Source of the DNA: Siphonodentalium dalli
Lineage: Eukaryota; Mollusca; Scaphopoda; Gadilida; Siphonodentaliidae
Direction: 5' to 3'
Assembly: GCA_032622095.1 (NCBI GenBank)
Contig: CP136069.1
Coordinates: 32,462,194-32,526,193 of the forward strand
Length of the DNA stretch: 64,000 nucleotides
Positions within the stretch are counted from its first letter, which is position 1. Every line of letters starts with the position of its first letter. Shown here one piece after another: positions 26,501-37,690 of this stretch. The translations under genes were made by a program, and so were the position numbers. The notes under the pieces are model-generated. The model did not search any database. It was given only the letters and a program-made list of their open reading frames with translations, and was not told where the DNA came from.

Positions 26501-27541
26501 GAATATTTTATATATAGGATATCCAACGAGATATGCTGGGATATCAGATTTTATGAAACGAGTTTGATAACTTTGTTTCACAACGAGTCGTGGAGGAGTT
26601 TCATAAAACCTTAACATAACGAGTTGAAGATCTTGTATATCACATTACCTGAACTAAAGCTTTATGCATTTTCAACAAATCAAACCCATAAAAGAAGCCG
26701 CAAAATATATACATTTACATCGTTGGCTGTGACGCTTCACAACCGTATACGACAATATTGCGCGCTCGGGCTGGCGACGGAAAATATAGTCCCCCAATTT
26801 GCCTCTTTGTGTTCGTGTCTATTTTCGTTAGTGCAACGAAGATTGGCAAGAATTTAAAAACCAACAAAGCAACCATTTTACAGTGTCCGGTGTTCGTGTC
26901 ATGCGGGGCTTTTCGTAATTACATAACAGAGATGCCAGAGCATAAGCTAGCAAGCAGATCATTTATCCCACGGGGTGCTACATGTATATATTGTAAGTGA
27001 AAACCCACGATGGCTATAAATAGATATGACAGTACTGCATATATTCAATCACGTACTGTAATACATGCGGAGCGATATGGAAATCAAGACAATCAATTTG
27101 CCAGCTTCTATTCCTCAGTTCACTAATTGTCAACTGAGATAATGCCTTTGTTTGTCCTAAAGGGACGAGTATATGCTAAAGCATTGGAACAAAGCCCATC
27201 GAGATTGAGGGAGGAACTATTTCGTCTGGCGTCAGGTCACATGGGTAATAACACGGACATCATACAGCCTTTTCGTCAGAACATTCGCCCGGATCAGTCG
27301 ACAATTATTTAGCGTCCCACCCTCCCGCCCAGTTTTCCTCCTTCCGTTTTGGGGGAGGCATCCCTGATGCTAACAGCTATGCTTGGTGTCTTTCAGGACT
27401 AGATAGGTGATCGTTGACAGGACTTCGTGGTTGGCGCTTGGGTGGTACCAAAAAAGGGCCTTCACCAATGACAAGAAAGCTGGAGGTCCATAAACACGTT
27501 TCCGACTACCTGTTGCTTTAGTGATTAATAAATTTTAGTCA
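26501..27541. other. Unassigned interval
   Basis: Contains open stretches such as 26624-26857 and 27127-27312. Neither has a motif I recognise, and neither shows convincing splice borders. Treated as intergenic or decayed repeat. Confidence 0.4.
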
Positions 27542-27999
27542 TTAACCCTTTGAGTGCCACGGGCCGATCTCATCGGCCCTAATTTACGGTGTGTAAAAAA
27601 CAATTATTTTAGAAATTATTTGTTTTTGGGTTGAATTTTGTTCGGGTATGCTTAAACATGCTATAGCGAATTTAAAAACAAACTGGATAACACCTTAGGG
27701 GCATGTTATAACTCAAAACTATCACCAAGTATTCATAGTAATAATTTTGATGCCCATAAAAAACATAAGATTCCCTGGCACTAAACCTACTAAATATACC
27801 TGTTAAAGAATATAAGAAAAAATTAATAAAATTGTAAAACATTGTAAAAAATAATAACAAAAGATGAAAAAATTGTTAGGCCAATGCATTCTCTTATATA
27901 TGCGAGGCGACCTATGGTCGACTCGCATATATAAGAGAATGCATTGGCACAGGGTATATGGGTTGATACAAAAATCGGACCTGGCACTAAAAGGGTTAA
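27542..27999 (-). mobile_element. TTAA-type MITE, copy 1 (piggyBac-like ends)
   Basis: Begins TTAACCCTTTGAGTGCCA and ends TGGCACTAAAAGGGTTAA, so TTAA is present at both ends with matching inverted termini. That pattern is characteristic of piggyBac-type non-autonomous elements. It is in reverse orientation relative to copies at 36924 and 47727. At 27880-27948 it holds a nearly perfect 69-bp hairpin ('gccaatgcattctcttatat' ... 'gagaatgcattggc'). A smaller palindrome, 'gggccgatctcatcggccc', lies next to the left terminus. No transposase frame is present. Confidence 0.8.
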
Positions 28000-28190
28000 G
28001 GCAAACTTGTCTTGTTATTAATAACAACCATGTGGGATAAATATATATGAATCACATGAATCCCCTATTATTGGCATTGACCAAGAAATTTACCGCGCAG
28101 AAAAAGCGGGACCCAACAAGTCTTTCTGCGGCCCATGAAATCATGTATTAAATATATTTATCGGCCCATTTTGTACCCCGGTACCTGACC

Positions 28191-28204
28191 GGGGGGGGGG
28201 GGGG
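28191..28204 (+). repeat. Poly-G tract (14 G)
   Basis: An uninterrupted homopolymer of G about 270 bp upstream of the PAN-gene TATA box. It may be length-variable. Confidence 0.9.
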
Positions 28205-28469
28205 AGTAACAAACGCGAGCACAATTTTAGGCTTCGAACCACCACGGGGCTTTCAAATGAGTAAATCTTCACACCGTCAGTGTATATCACTTGAATGGCT
28301 GTCATGATAACCACGATCGATGAACATCGCTCATGGCAAACGATCACAGACACGCCTCAACCCTATTGTGCGACTACCAACATCGCATCAGTATATTAAT
28401 ATCGACTCTGTCGAGTATCATCAGTCCCCAGTTTAGCTTCAATAGTCTGAGAGTTATATATGTTGTCTG

Positions 28470-28477
28470 TATAAAAG
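28470..28477 (+). promoter_or_regulatory. TATA box of the PAN-domain gene
   Basis: TATAAAAG lies 79 bp before the ATG at 28556. A transcription start 25-30 bp downstream would give a ~55-nt 5' UTR. The spacing suits an RNA polymerase II core promoter. The motif is seen; its use is inferred. Confidence 0.6.
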
Positions 28478-28555
28478 GAGAGGCATATCTATTACATCCG
28501 GGCGGTTCATATCTCGAAGCAGTGAAATTACATATACACTGTACAAGTTTCTAGG

Positions 28556-29823
28556 ATGGCTGCCCGGTTAGTACTCATCTGTTTATTCGCCATATCGACA
28601 AAAATTTCCGGCGATATTTTAGAACGTCACTACTATCGCGACCCCAACATAATTCAAGCAAGTGGATCATCCGTGCCGAAGAGATCGAAGATCGAATGCG
28701 CCATGGCATGCTCTCGGGATTCTAGCTGCAGATCTCATTCCTTCAAGAACGGAACATGTTGGTTGTCAGACAGTGAACAGAACGAGTATTCAGAAAGTAA
28801 AGGTGAGCTTGATGTTTAGTTTTAGTGGAGAAGTAGCCCTATTTATTGATGGAAATGTGTAAATAATAACGTTTTTGGTTGAACTTATATTAACTGAACA
28901 TTTCCTATGCAATAAATACTTACCAATGGTGCATTGGCATAGTAGTGGTTAAACATATTATCTGAAAATTTAGCATAGAAAGGGTTAAACTTATTATCAG
29001 AAACTCATGGACGCATACATAACCGAATAGTATTCGTCTTTGGATACATCAAACAAATTTGCGTTTTATAGATGTATAAAACCGAACTTCGGTAGACCGA
29101 AGTATATATCCTTAGCGCCTTATTGACCCTCCTAAAATTCATAACTAGAAACAAAATTGCCAGTGGAAACTGGTTCATGAATAAATACCCCGTATTCCGA
29201 TAGGAAATGCACCTTATGTATGGAAGCGCTAGGAGACGAATACCACACCATTCTTATATGCCCAGGGTTAAGAGATCTGAGGTTTAATTATATTAAACCT
29301 TACTACAACAGTCGACCTAACGTAATAAAACTTCATGAACTATTCAACTCTAGCGGTACGAAAGCTATGAAAAAACTATCAATATTTATCAAAAAGGCCC
29401 AGCGTGAGATAAACCACTCCTGATGCTTAACAAGTGTTACCCCCCCCCTCATCCACCCCATCCCCCGGACGAAATCTGTACACATGGCTGCCAAATTACG
29501 CCAACATTTCTTATGAATACACAGATATCCCGTTTAATCCCCAATATATTCATATATTCATACATATCATTGTGAATTGCATGCACTATAACACATTTTT
29601 TCTCAATATGTATTGTTATACGATGAGAGTACCTAATAAATGGAATTGAACATTTCCTGTGGGATAACTAGTAATCAATGACTTTTATGGCATGGAGACT
29701 TTTTTTAAATTTCACTGTTTAGGTACCAAGAACTTCTGTAAAATAGATTGTTTTCAAAAGTGCAGTTCATATATCCATGATATAAAATCTGCAGCTCACG
29801 AGAGGAGACTTAATTATTCTTGA
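28556..29823 (+). CDS. Small secreted PAN/apple-domain-like protein, two exons: join(28556..28802,29723..29823)
   Basis: Exon 1 starts at an ATG 79 bp after a TATA box. It encodes a hydrophobic signal peptide of about 19 residues (MAARLVLICLFA...), then a PAN/apple-like segment (residues ~22-75) with the pattern CAMACSRDSSCRSHSF and a paired Cys in GTCWL. A donor 'aaag|gtgagc' follows at 28803. An acceptor with a pyrimidine-rich lead ('ttcactgtttag|gtacc') ends at 29722. Joined at phase 1, the frame continues with three Cys (NFC, DCF, KCS) and stops at 29823, giving 115 residues. PAN modules bind proteins or sugars extracellularly, and such short secreted proteins are abundant in lophotrochozoans. 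No AATAAA is close downstream. A donor-like 'aaag|gtaact' at 29857 leaves room for an intron in the 3' UTR. The intron contains a LINE 3' end. The gene structure is an inference from sequence signals. Confidence 0.7.
28820..29000 (+). repeat. Dispersed repeat in the PAN-gene intron, related to 26365-26500
   Basis: Shares 'cctatttattgatggaaatg', an 'aactgaacatttcc' block and the following 'aatggtgcattggcata' with the upstream copy. It lies just after the splice donor. Confidence 0.55.
29080..29651 (+). mobile_element. LINE 3' fragment (ORF2 C-terminus and 3' UTR) in the intron
   Basis: Translation gives a typical LINE ORF2 tail: 'LLKFITRNKIASGNW', then (after a shift) a Cys pair, KCTLCMEALGDEYHTIL with CPGL, then HELFNSS and FIKKAQREI ending at a stop at 29423. 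The C-x2-C ... H-x4-C arrangement and the position near the 3' end fit non-LTR elements common in molluscs. The fragment finishes 'gatgagagtacctaataaatggaattgaa', resembling the A-rich 3' ends of such elements. It is 5'-truncated and decayed. The clade is not assigned. Confidence 0.75.
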
Positions 29824-30910
29824 TTTGGGAAATTTAATTATTATTTTCATTAAGAAAGGTAACTATCTACAAATCATTTTCTGTATTTGAGAACTGTCAT
29901 GTTATGCCTGTTGATCAATGAAAAATTGGGCTGAGATGAGTTGTGAGTCATGGGTTCATAAACAAGTCAAGCTGACCACCATACCTCTCTCTTAAAACTG
30001 TGGTCTAAATCCAATTGATTGCTCCCTGCCAGGGTGGACCACACTGCATATCAACATCTGTTGTCAATGGCTGGACTATTTGTGACTGCTTTATTCTTCA
30101 TTATAATATATGGGGTATGATGCTGTATTATGCAATTAAAATTATAACCCAACATTATGATACAAATGAATCCCCCGCTCACGGAGCCAAGACAATAAGC
30201 TATTTGGTGATTGGAGTGTTGTGAGACATTATTAATTATACTTGCAGTTCTTAGTACCGAAAGGGACAACAAAGAAAATAATTATTTAAACCTCTCAAAT
30301 GTACAAACATCCATTGTATTTTTCGTCTCTTAATAATTGCCCAGATTCTATATACAGTGAAGATGATTATTTGTGAAATTCCAGATGTTTCGCCAGATAG
30401 ACCCAGAGCAATTCTTTGTTGAGTGTCTCTTGCCATTGTTGGCTAGATTTATGCAAAAGGTGCGCCTCCCCCTTAACTGGAAAACTATTGTGACTTTACA
30501 CACTGAATGCCGTTCTCTTCATTTGAATCATCAAAGTAAAACATTTTAACCGGTACAAACGAACACATCTCAAATTAGACACATAATTATTACGAATATG
30601 GTACTACTTAACTATAATTTGTGCTATTTATATTTGTTATTGTTTTTCCTTATCCGCTATACGATTACAGGTTCGGCTTTTAAACAAAACTCACAAATAC
30701 ATCATAGTGTAATAAGTTCCCGGTCGTTTCTCAGCTTCTCAATATGGGATATGACTCTGAGATTATGTCCTTTAAATTGTGATCGCCATGTGGCCTTACT
30801 TTTGATCTATTACTGGCCATCAAATACATTTTCGTCGTGATACATACACGAGACGTTTGAGAAACACAAAGCGGTTGAAAGCGCTAAGCTATGACCTGAT
30901 AACAGCATAA
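29824..30910. other. Unassigned interval downstream of the PAN gene
   Basis: AT-rich, with short open stretches on both strands and no recognised motif. It could contain 3' UTR or further exons of the PAN gene, but none is convincing. Confidence 0.4.
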
Positions 30911-31332
30911 TTAAGGGGGACGTCAAGTGAACAATTTCGAATGGGGATTTCCATGCAAATCTGCGGAGCAAAAGTTACAGAGTTGCACATACTTCTGAGT
31001 GTGACTTGATGTGGTATTGAAAACAACATGTATTTATCTGGCGGGTCCACTTGAAACTTGTTCCATTATAATGTTGGTGTATTTATTTTTGAATTTTATA
31101 TTAATTTTTCAAATGTAGGTCAAATGATGTAATTCCAGAAAAGAAATTCTCAAAAATCTATTTATTGCAAAATTTTATAATTTACCAAGCGGACCCGCCA
31201 GATAAATACCTGTTGTTTCCATTACCACATCAAGTCACACTCAGAAGTATGTGCAACTCTGTAACTTTTGCTCCGCAGATATGCATGGACATTCACCATT
31301 CAAAATTGTTCACTTGACCCCCCCCCCCTTAA
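30911..31332. mobile_element. TTAA-bounded foldback element, ~422 bp
   Basis: The left arm (~30911-31053) starts TTAAGGGGGACGTCAAGTGA. The right arm (~31188-31332) ends in the complementary 'tcacttgac', a C-run and TTAA. The arms pair over about 140 bp, including 'tacttctgagtgtgacttga' with 'tcaagtcacactcagaagta' and 'atttatctggcgggtccact' with 'agcggacccgccagataaat'. No coding capacity. The TTAA ends suggest a piggyBac-type target preference. Confidence 0.8.
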
Positions 31333-32479
31333 GTACCAAATAATCACACAGGCTGTCCCGTAATCCTCTTGCTCACAAATAATTATTCGTCATAATTATC
31401 TGTCGTCGTTCAAAATAGGAAATGTGTCCATTTTCCGAAAAATATGAGAAACAAAACACATTTTATATGCGATATATCGACGAGCATCTGCTCGGAAATC
31501 ATCCGCGTATATATATGTATGTTTTGAAATACTTCTTTCCATATTGTGTGTGCATCCATTTGGGACCGGAACGAGCCATGTCCGCTAAAATAACGAAAAC
31601 ATTTTTTTACGGAAATTTGCTTCTTTCTTCATGTGGATTAGAACAGTTCTGGCAAGCTGACACATAGAGATTTGTAGTTCAAAGTGGCCGCCATCAAAGT
31701 AATTGGTCCCGGTAAAGCCCAGACGCATATTTGCCCAACTTAGACAAGAACTGCAAGGATGATTCACTAATGAATTTCTTTTGATCTATTCAAAGTAAAT
31801 TATTTTTAATACATTGGAGACGTTAAAATATTATTTTCTTTATTTTTGACTCTTTATTTACTAAGAACTTCTAGAATAATTAATAATTTCCCAAAACAAG
31901 CGAACTACCAAACAGCTTTTTGTCTCGGATATATATGAGAGTTAGATTCCTTTGTGTCATAATATGAGTTAATTTGTTAAATTTCATGATACCCCACCAT
32001 TCCCCAATATTATGCAATGAAGAATAAGGGTGCATTTACACTGATACATATCTGTATGAAGTCACGTGTCGCGCACCACAATATGATTACTAATAGTGAA
32101 CGCGCGCTGATCAGTACTCTGGTAATTGACAATTCACTACGAGTCGTTTCAGTTTAGGCCAGACATAAAAATGGATCAACTATCGGCAGACAACAGCGAT
32201 TTGATATGTGCCGCATGTATTTAAAGTGTATCCTTATACCACTTGATAATGGTTCGAAGAAAGAATGCAAATCGCATAGGAATACACAATAAACAACCGT
32301 GTGCACAAATAGAGAGGCTAGAGAGCACCCATATAGCTTTAGATGGCGATTCCACCAATAGTTAGGATTTCAGGTGATCATCTATATATCTATAGGTCTC
32401 CTGTTTGACACCATCTGGGCGGTGGCCATTTTGGATCTGTATGGAATGGGTATCCACCCTACAACACCCTTTATTTGAC
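31333..32479. other. Unassigned interval
   Basis: No motif, repeat or convincing exon seen. The 31422-31667 open stretch lacks recognisable features. Confidence 0.4.
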
Positions 32480-32890
32480 CAAATGTAGTAACAATTCCAA
32501 CTGATGACAATTCCAACGACAATGTTGGCCAAATGTAGGACAATATTGTTTTCTTAAATTAACTAGCAGTTTTTGACTGGCCACGAGGAGGGACCAGGGC
32601 GCAATCTTTCCAAGTGTTGGAAATTTCCAACCTGACACCCGCCCCCATGATAAGGTTGGAAAACTTCCAGCTGATGGCCATTCCAGCCCAAAATTTTGAT
32701 AAAAAGTAGGAAATTATGCAAATATTGGTCCGAAATCAATAACCCCCACCCCCCCCCCCCCCAATAAAATGTTTGAAAATCAAACTACAAGATCATTTTC
32801 AACCTATTGTTGGTTTGGAAATTACAACTAATGTTGTGTCAGGTATGAAATTTCCAACTGTTGAAAACTTTGACCAAAGTTTCCACATCC
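32480..32890 (+). repeat. Dispersed repeat with iterated 'ggaaatttccaac' motifs, copy 1
   Basis: Shares with 34165-34605 the blocks 'aactgatgacaattccaa', 'ttaactagcagtttttgactggccacg', 'gtgttggaaatttccaacct', and 'atgaaatttccaactgttga' near the end. A shorter relative lies at 58465-58665. The motif ggaaatttccaa is self-complementary and recurs at intervals. A 14-base poly-C tract sits inside at 32749-32762. The family is unknown. Confidence 0.75.
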
Positions 32891-34164
32891 CTGTCCGTGT
32901 TCAATATTCGAAATACACGGGTTGAAATGACAACGAACACTAAAACACATTCGCCAAGCCCGAGTAACAATTAATCTAAACAGATTTGCCTGTCGCAATG
33001 CTTCGGCGATGACCGTGACGTATAGCGGGCACGATTTTCGCTCACATGAACTAATACCGTTTTCTTTCTGTGTGCATTTCTATATCAACCCGTTTACACT
33101 AGTCTGCGTGTAGATCTGTGTACAGTTCTATAGCAATGTAAATGCACCCTAATTAGGGCGGCCGCAAATAGTTCAGCCCAAATGAACAGATGTTTGTATG
33201 GAGTTTGTTCCACTTAAAGGCACGGATGTCATTGGCTGTATGTTATAATCTAGAATATGAATGAGATATGATCCACACAATGCAACTTGTGTGAGTTTGC
33301 GATAAGTAAAACACATAACACCGTCGGGTGGGGGTCTTTCTGAGCGCCGATTGCAGATTTTTCCAATGCCATGCAAAGTGTTTTCCAAATCCATGTTTAA
33401 AGATAAATTATGACTACTACAATTATTTTTTAAATGTTCAGGCTTATCAACTGGACAAAATAGAGCATTGATCAAGAGAAGGACTCCTAGTTTCAATATT
33501 ATTTCTTTAATAACACGATATCATGGTGTGGGTTCCGCTTTTTATGATGAAAAAACCCAGCAATTTCATCAGTTCACACAGGTTTTCAGTGTTGTTTTTA
33601 CCTTCAATTATCCCTGCGATGCCAATATCACCCCATTTAATTCTTTTGGTGCGTTAAATGGTATGGATATTGAAATATATATACAGCTCCTGTATCATTG
33701 TAACACTAGGTAGATGGGACCATGGATTTCTGCGACCTATCGTTATGATGAAAAACTTATTTATTAAACATAACATTCTAATTATTACAAAATAAGTATT
33801 CATATTTTATTTCTGGATTACCGTTTTGGGGGCTTGTAATGCACTCAGGGTTCCCGTGCCGATCGCCATTTAGCAAATTGCTATACAAAAATGAAATGGG
33901 TCCAAAAAAATCCCGATTTGCCACAAAATTTGGCACCTAGCTTTTTGGCTTTTGGTAATTGATACCCATCAGGCATATAAAACACACATTGATATCCGGT
34001 CGCGACACAGCTAATTGTATCCTAATTCAAAGCGTAAAATATATTCGCGGCTTATGTCTGATCGACTTATTATATTGCTGGGGTGAATGGGTTTCAATTT
34101 CTACTCGATTTTAACACTGAGTACGGCTATTGACTAAAATTTGACAAACATGGGCCTTTCCGAA
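32891..34164. other. Unassigned interval
   Basis: Open stretches at 33173-33496 (minus) and 33468-33713 (plus) have no motif that I recognise. The rest is AT-rich and unique-looking. Confidence 0.4.
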
Positions 34165-34605
34165 GACTACTCAAGCCTTCCTAGAGTTGGAAATTTCAAA
34201 CCTGACAAACCCACTTAGGTTGGAAAATTTCCAACTGATGACAATTCCAATGACAATGTTAACCAAATGTATATATGACAATATTGTTTTCTTAAATTAA
34301 CTAGCAGTTTTTGACTGGCCACGGGGGAGGAACCAGGACACAAGCTTTCCAAGTGTTGGAAATTTCCAACCTGTCGCCCCCATAAGATTGGAAAAGTTCC
34401 AACTGATGACAATTGCAATCCAAAATTTTGAACAAAAATAGGAAAATATGCAAATATTGGTCCAAAAACAATTAATTCCCCCAATAAATTGTTTGAAAAT
34501 CAAACTAAAAGAACATTTGCAACCTATTGTTGGTGTGAAATTTTTAACTAATGTTTTAGCAGGTATGAAATTTCCAACTGTTGAAAATTTTGACCAAAGT
34601 TGGGG
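34165..34605 (+). repeat. Dispersed 'ggaaatttccaac' repeat, copy 2
   Basis: A close relative of 32480-32890 with the same order of blocks, offset about 1.74 kb. The intervening DNA is not repeated, so this is two insertions or an old duplication rather than a tandem array. A minus-strand open frame crosses it (34297-34884), but I regard that frame as incidental. Confidence 0.75.
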
Positions 34606-36342
34606 GGGGTGAGACACCCCAACCCCCCTGTCGCCACGTCTCTGGATGTTAGATACATTATCATAAATACATGTATGTCCTTCGTAACACAGCAAATATG
34701 ATTCGTAAGCACAAGTTAGATTTCGGCAACAATGCATCAGCACACAACGTTCTTCTAAAATTGAGAAAGTTACTGATTTCCTCGGACATTCAGACGTTAC
34801 TGATAGTCCAAATACAGTGGTTGATTTAATATCGACGTGTTCTACACCACCTAAACCGAGCAACATACTAGTGTTCAAAGCCACGAGAACGCCACAAAAA
34901 GCTGCATGTTCGACAAAACCAAAATTCGAAATGAGTGGAAAATATCTCGTGAATGGCTATCATTCGATGGTGACAAAATGTTATGTTCTGTTCTACATGC
35001 CGTGCTGCGAATGTTACCAACAAGTTCGCATCTGGTTGTATTATGAAGGAAGATTTTATTCAGAAAGACGAGCTAACAAAAGGTATATGTACTGTTTCAA
35101 ATTAAATTTAAATATCACGTTATGTACATGTACAACGGGGAGTAACCTTATCGTTAATTATCGTCATTTTTTACATTTACACACAATTGTATCTGCTACT
35201 TCACAAGTTCGGCATTGACGGAAAGTGCCGAGGATATCCGATGGTTTACACATCACTGATAAAATAAATATATACATACAATAGGCAATTTGCTTGTTTG
35301 TTTGTTTTTTTCTTTTTTGGAAAACCAAATTCAAAAGTGGCACCAAAAAATATTGGTCGGAAAAAAGTGGCAACAGAAAGTATAAAGTGGCTCTAAAAAT
35401 AATGCAATTGGCAACAGTGTTAGCACCTCAATTTTGGGGCCAGCGCGAACCCGGAATGCGCTCGACCGGCCCACCCACACCCACCCCACCCACACCCCAA
35501 ACATGCACCGCCCTTATGCTCCGTACTTAAGTACGCCACTGTTTTACATCATGGTGGTATACCTGGGTTTCCTGTATATGCCAATGGTTGGTATGGCGCA
35601 TAAGACAGTTCTGGTTGGTGTGTAGCGGAGCAGCGAGCGCGTTACAAGCCCCTGTGTTTCCGCCATTTGCAAAGAACACATGCATTTTGTCAGTGTGTTT
35701 TTCCATTACTTGTTATTGGTTAATGGAATAGACTGCCGGTGGACAATTGTATAATTAAAACCGAGACTGTGTGATTGTTTGGTCATCTAGCCGGGGCTAG
35801 TCACCAAGTGAGAAAATACGCTGCTCTCAACATTTATTAAATGCCATGAATATTTATACACATGTACAGGTACGTGTAACCTATAGGTATGGTCACATAT
35901 AGGTATGGTATTGTTGACTCCGCAAAACAACCGAAAACTCGTCGCGGATCCTGCAGGCTTATTTCACTGAACTTATAATGCGTTCCCAAATAATGTCGTT
36001 GAAGACTCATCTCTTCAAATAATGTTTTGCGATATAGCTAGCTTTATGTGGTGTGGTGACAATCAAAGACTTTAATTGTTGTATTAAATATGTTTTGTGT
36101 AGGATTTATCTATTGTGTACATACTACAATATCATTGCGTCTTAGTGCCCAGCAGGCTGCAAGGACAGGCTGAATGTTGGGACACCGGTTAATGGCGGCG
36201 GGTAGTTTGTTTATATTATGCGGAGATAGTTTCGGTTCAAAATGTGAGTTAATTACTTGGATCGGACAAACTGTTATGTTGAAAAGTATGTGTCGATGTC
36301 CATTAACATATTGAACATAATCTGAGTCGTTCAAAACGGAGT
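34606..36342. other. Unassigned interval, probably including LINE 5' UTR at its right end
   Basis: The 34817-35218 open frame (133 codons) has several Cys but no recognised domain. Near 35335-35400 'aaaagtggc' recurs a few times. The last few hundred bases lead directly into a LINE ORF1 ATG and may be its 5' UTR. Confidence 0.35.
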
Positions 36343-36514
36343 ATGGCGTCAAAATTCGAGAAAGACTGCACGGTTAGTTTCACAAAGGCCGGTTATTTGG
36401 GTCACGAAGACATAATTCGAGCTGTCGGAAGAGTTGTTGACGAGAAAGAGATACAAGCAGTACAGATAACGGAATCTGAGTGCCTGGTGACTATGTCTAA
36501 ATTATCCCTGAAAA

Positions 36515-37299
36515 ATATTTATTATAAAAAAATTGTGCAGAACTTGACATGACGAGCCAGTGGTCGGAATTAAACATAATGTAAAACCCATTTCAACACG
36601 ATCAGAACTGACTTATCCCGAATAACATACATTCATAACATTAGATAAATAAGGCTAATATAGATTTTATGTTAGTGCCACGGTTCCAACCAACCGGATT
36701 TGACATATTTTACAGCTGTATTTTAGTGTAATTAGCTACAGGTGAAACCATGTAGGAAACGTGAGATGGAAACTTGTCTTGGTTGGTGTGGCCCAAACAC
36801 GCCATATCCAGAAACATATACCATTGATTAGGATAAGTGCCACTACGTTGACGCAATGGATGTTTTTTTTTTAATTTGTTCAAGTTCCGTGGTGGCGGTG
36901 CTTTACTCGAGAACTGGATATAATTAACCCTTTGAGTGCCAGGTCGATTTTTGTATCAACCCATATACCCTGTGCCAATGCATTATCTTATATATGCGAG
37001 TCGACCATATATAATAGGTCGCATCGCATATATAAGAGAATGCATTGGCCTAACAGTTTTTCATCATTTGTTATTATTTTTTACAATTTTTTACAATTTT
37101 AATAATTTTTTCTTATATTCCTTATAACAGACTTATTTTGTAGGTTTAGTGCCAGGTAATCTTACGTTTTTCATGGGCATCAAAATTATCACTATGAATA
37201 CTTAGTGATAGTTTTGAGTGATAACATGCCCCAAGGTTTTATTCAGTTTGTTTTTAAATTCGCTATAGCATGCTTAAGCATTCCCACAAAAAATTATAC
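36515..37299 (+). repeat. 785-bp duplicated segment, copy A (inside LINE ORF1)
   Basis: Reads the same as 47318-48102 at every line compared, at a constant offset of 10803. It starts at 'atatttattataaaaaaatt' and ends at 'aaaaaattatac'. Here it is followed by an A-run and then resumed ORF1; in copy B it is followed by 'catttttttttg'. It comprises ~409 bp of unknown sequence plus most of a TTAA-type MITE. It lies between 'aaaaat' direct repeats. Confidence 0.9.
36924..37299 (+). mobile_element. TTAA-type MITE, copy 2, right end missing
   Basis: Starts TTAACCCTTTGAGTGCCA like copies 1 and 3. It contains the hairpin at 36974-37049 (gccaatgcattatcttatat ... gagaatgcattggc). It stops at 37299 without the right inverted terminus, which is replaced by the A-run and LINE ORF1. 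The truncation coincides with the end of the 785-bp duplication. Confidence 0.8.
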
Positions 37300-37690
37300 A
37301 AAAAAAAATGATCTAATAAACGCGGGATTTTATGTTTTCCGTAGATTTGTGCGTCCAGTAGACGTGGGGAGCAAGGCAATTCACGTAACGGTAAAAGATG
37401 CACCTGTATATCTATGTGATTCCGACCTAACCTCTGAACTGTCGAAACATGGGGAAATAGTCGCTGGTACATTTAAAAGGGGTATGGTTAAAGGCTGGAA
37501 CGTTGAAAATGGGACCAGGTATGTCCAAATGACTTAATGTGAGGAAATTCCCAACAAGCTGACTATTTCGGGCATAACTGTGCGTGTTTACTCTAACGTA
37601 ACTAAACAGGTCTGTCAGCAGTGCAATGACCTACATTTACCTGAATATCGATGCGAGACAAATCGCAAGTGTTCACGTTGTCTGAGTGAC

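Larger units (their letters stand above)
36343..37690 (+). pseudogene. LINE ORF1 remnant, split by an insertion (segments 36343-36516 and 37304-37690)
   Basis: The first part encodes MASKFEKDCTVSFTKAG through SKLSLKN and is then cut. Across the insertion the frame resumes: '...SLKN' joins directly to '...NDLINAGFYVF' if 36517-37303 is removed. 'aaaaat' stands on both sides (36511-36516 and 37304-37309) as a likely target duplication. The second part has an RNA-binding-like stretch (VYLCDSDLTSELSKHGE), one in-frame TAA at 37535, then a Cys-rich zinc-knuckle-like tail (QVCQQC...CETNRKCSRC). Such ORF1 proteins coat LINE RNA. It is inactivated by both the insertion and the stop. The clade is unassigned. 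Confidence 0.7.

Noticed and set aside
34297-34884. 195-codon minus-strand open frame
   Set aside because: It crosses a dispersed 'ggaaatttccaac' repeat, its sequence is low in recognisable motifs, and the other repeat copies do not preserve the frame.
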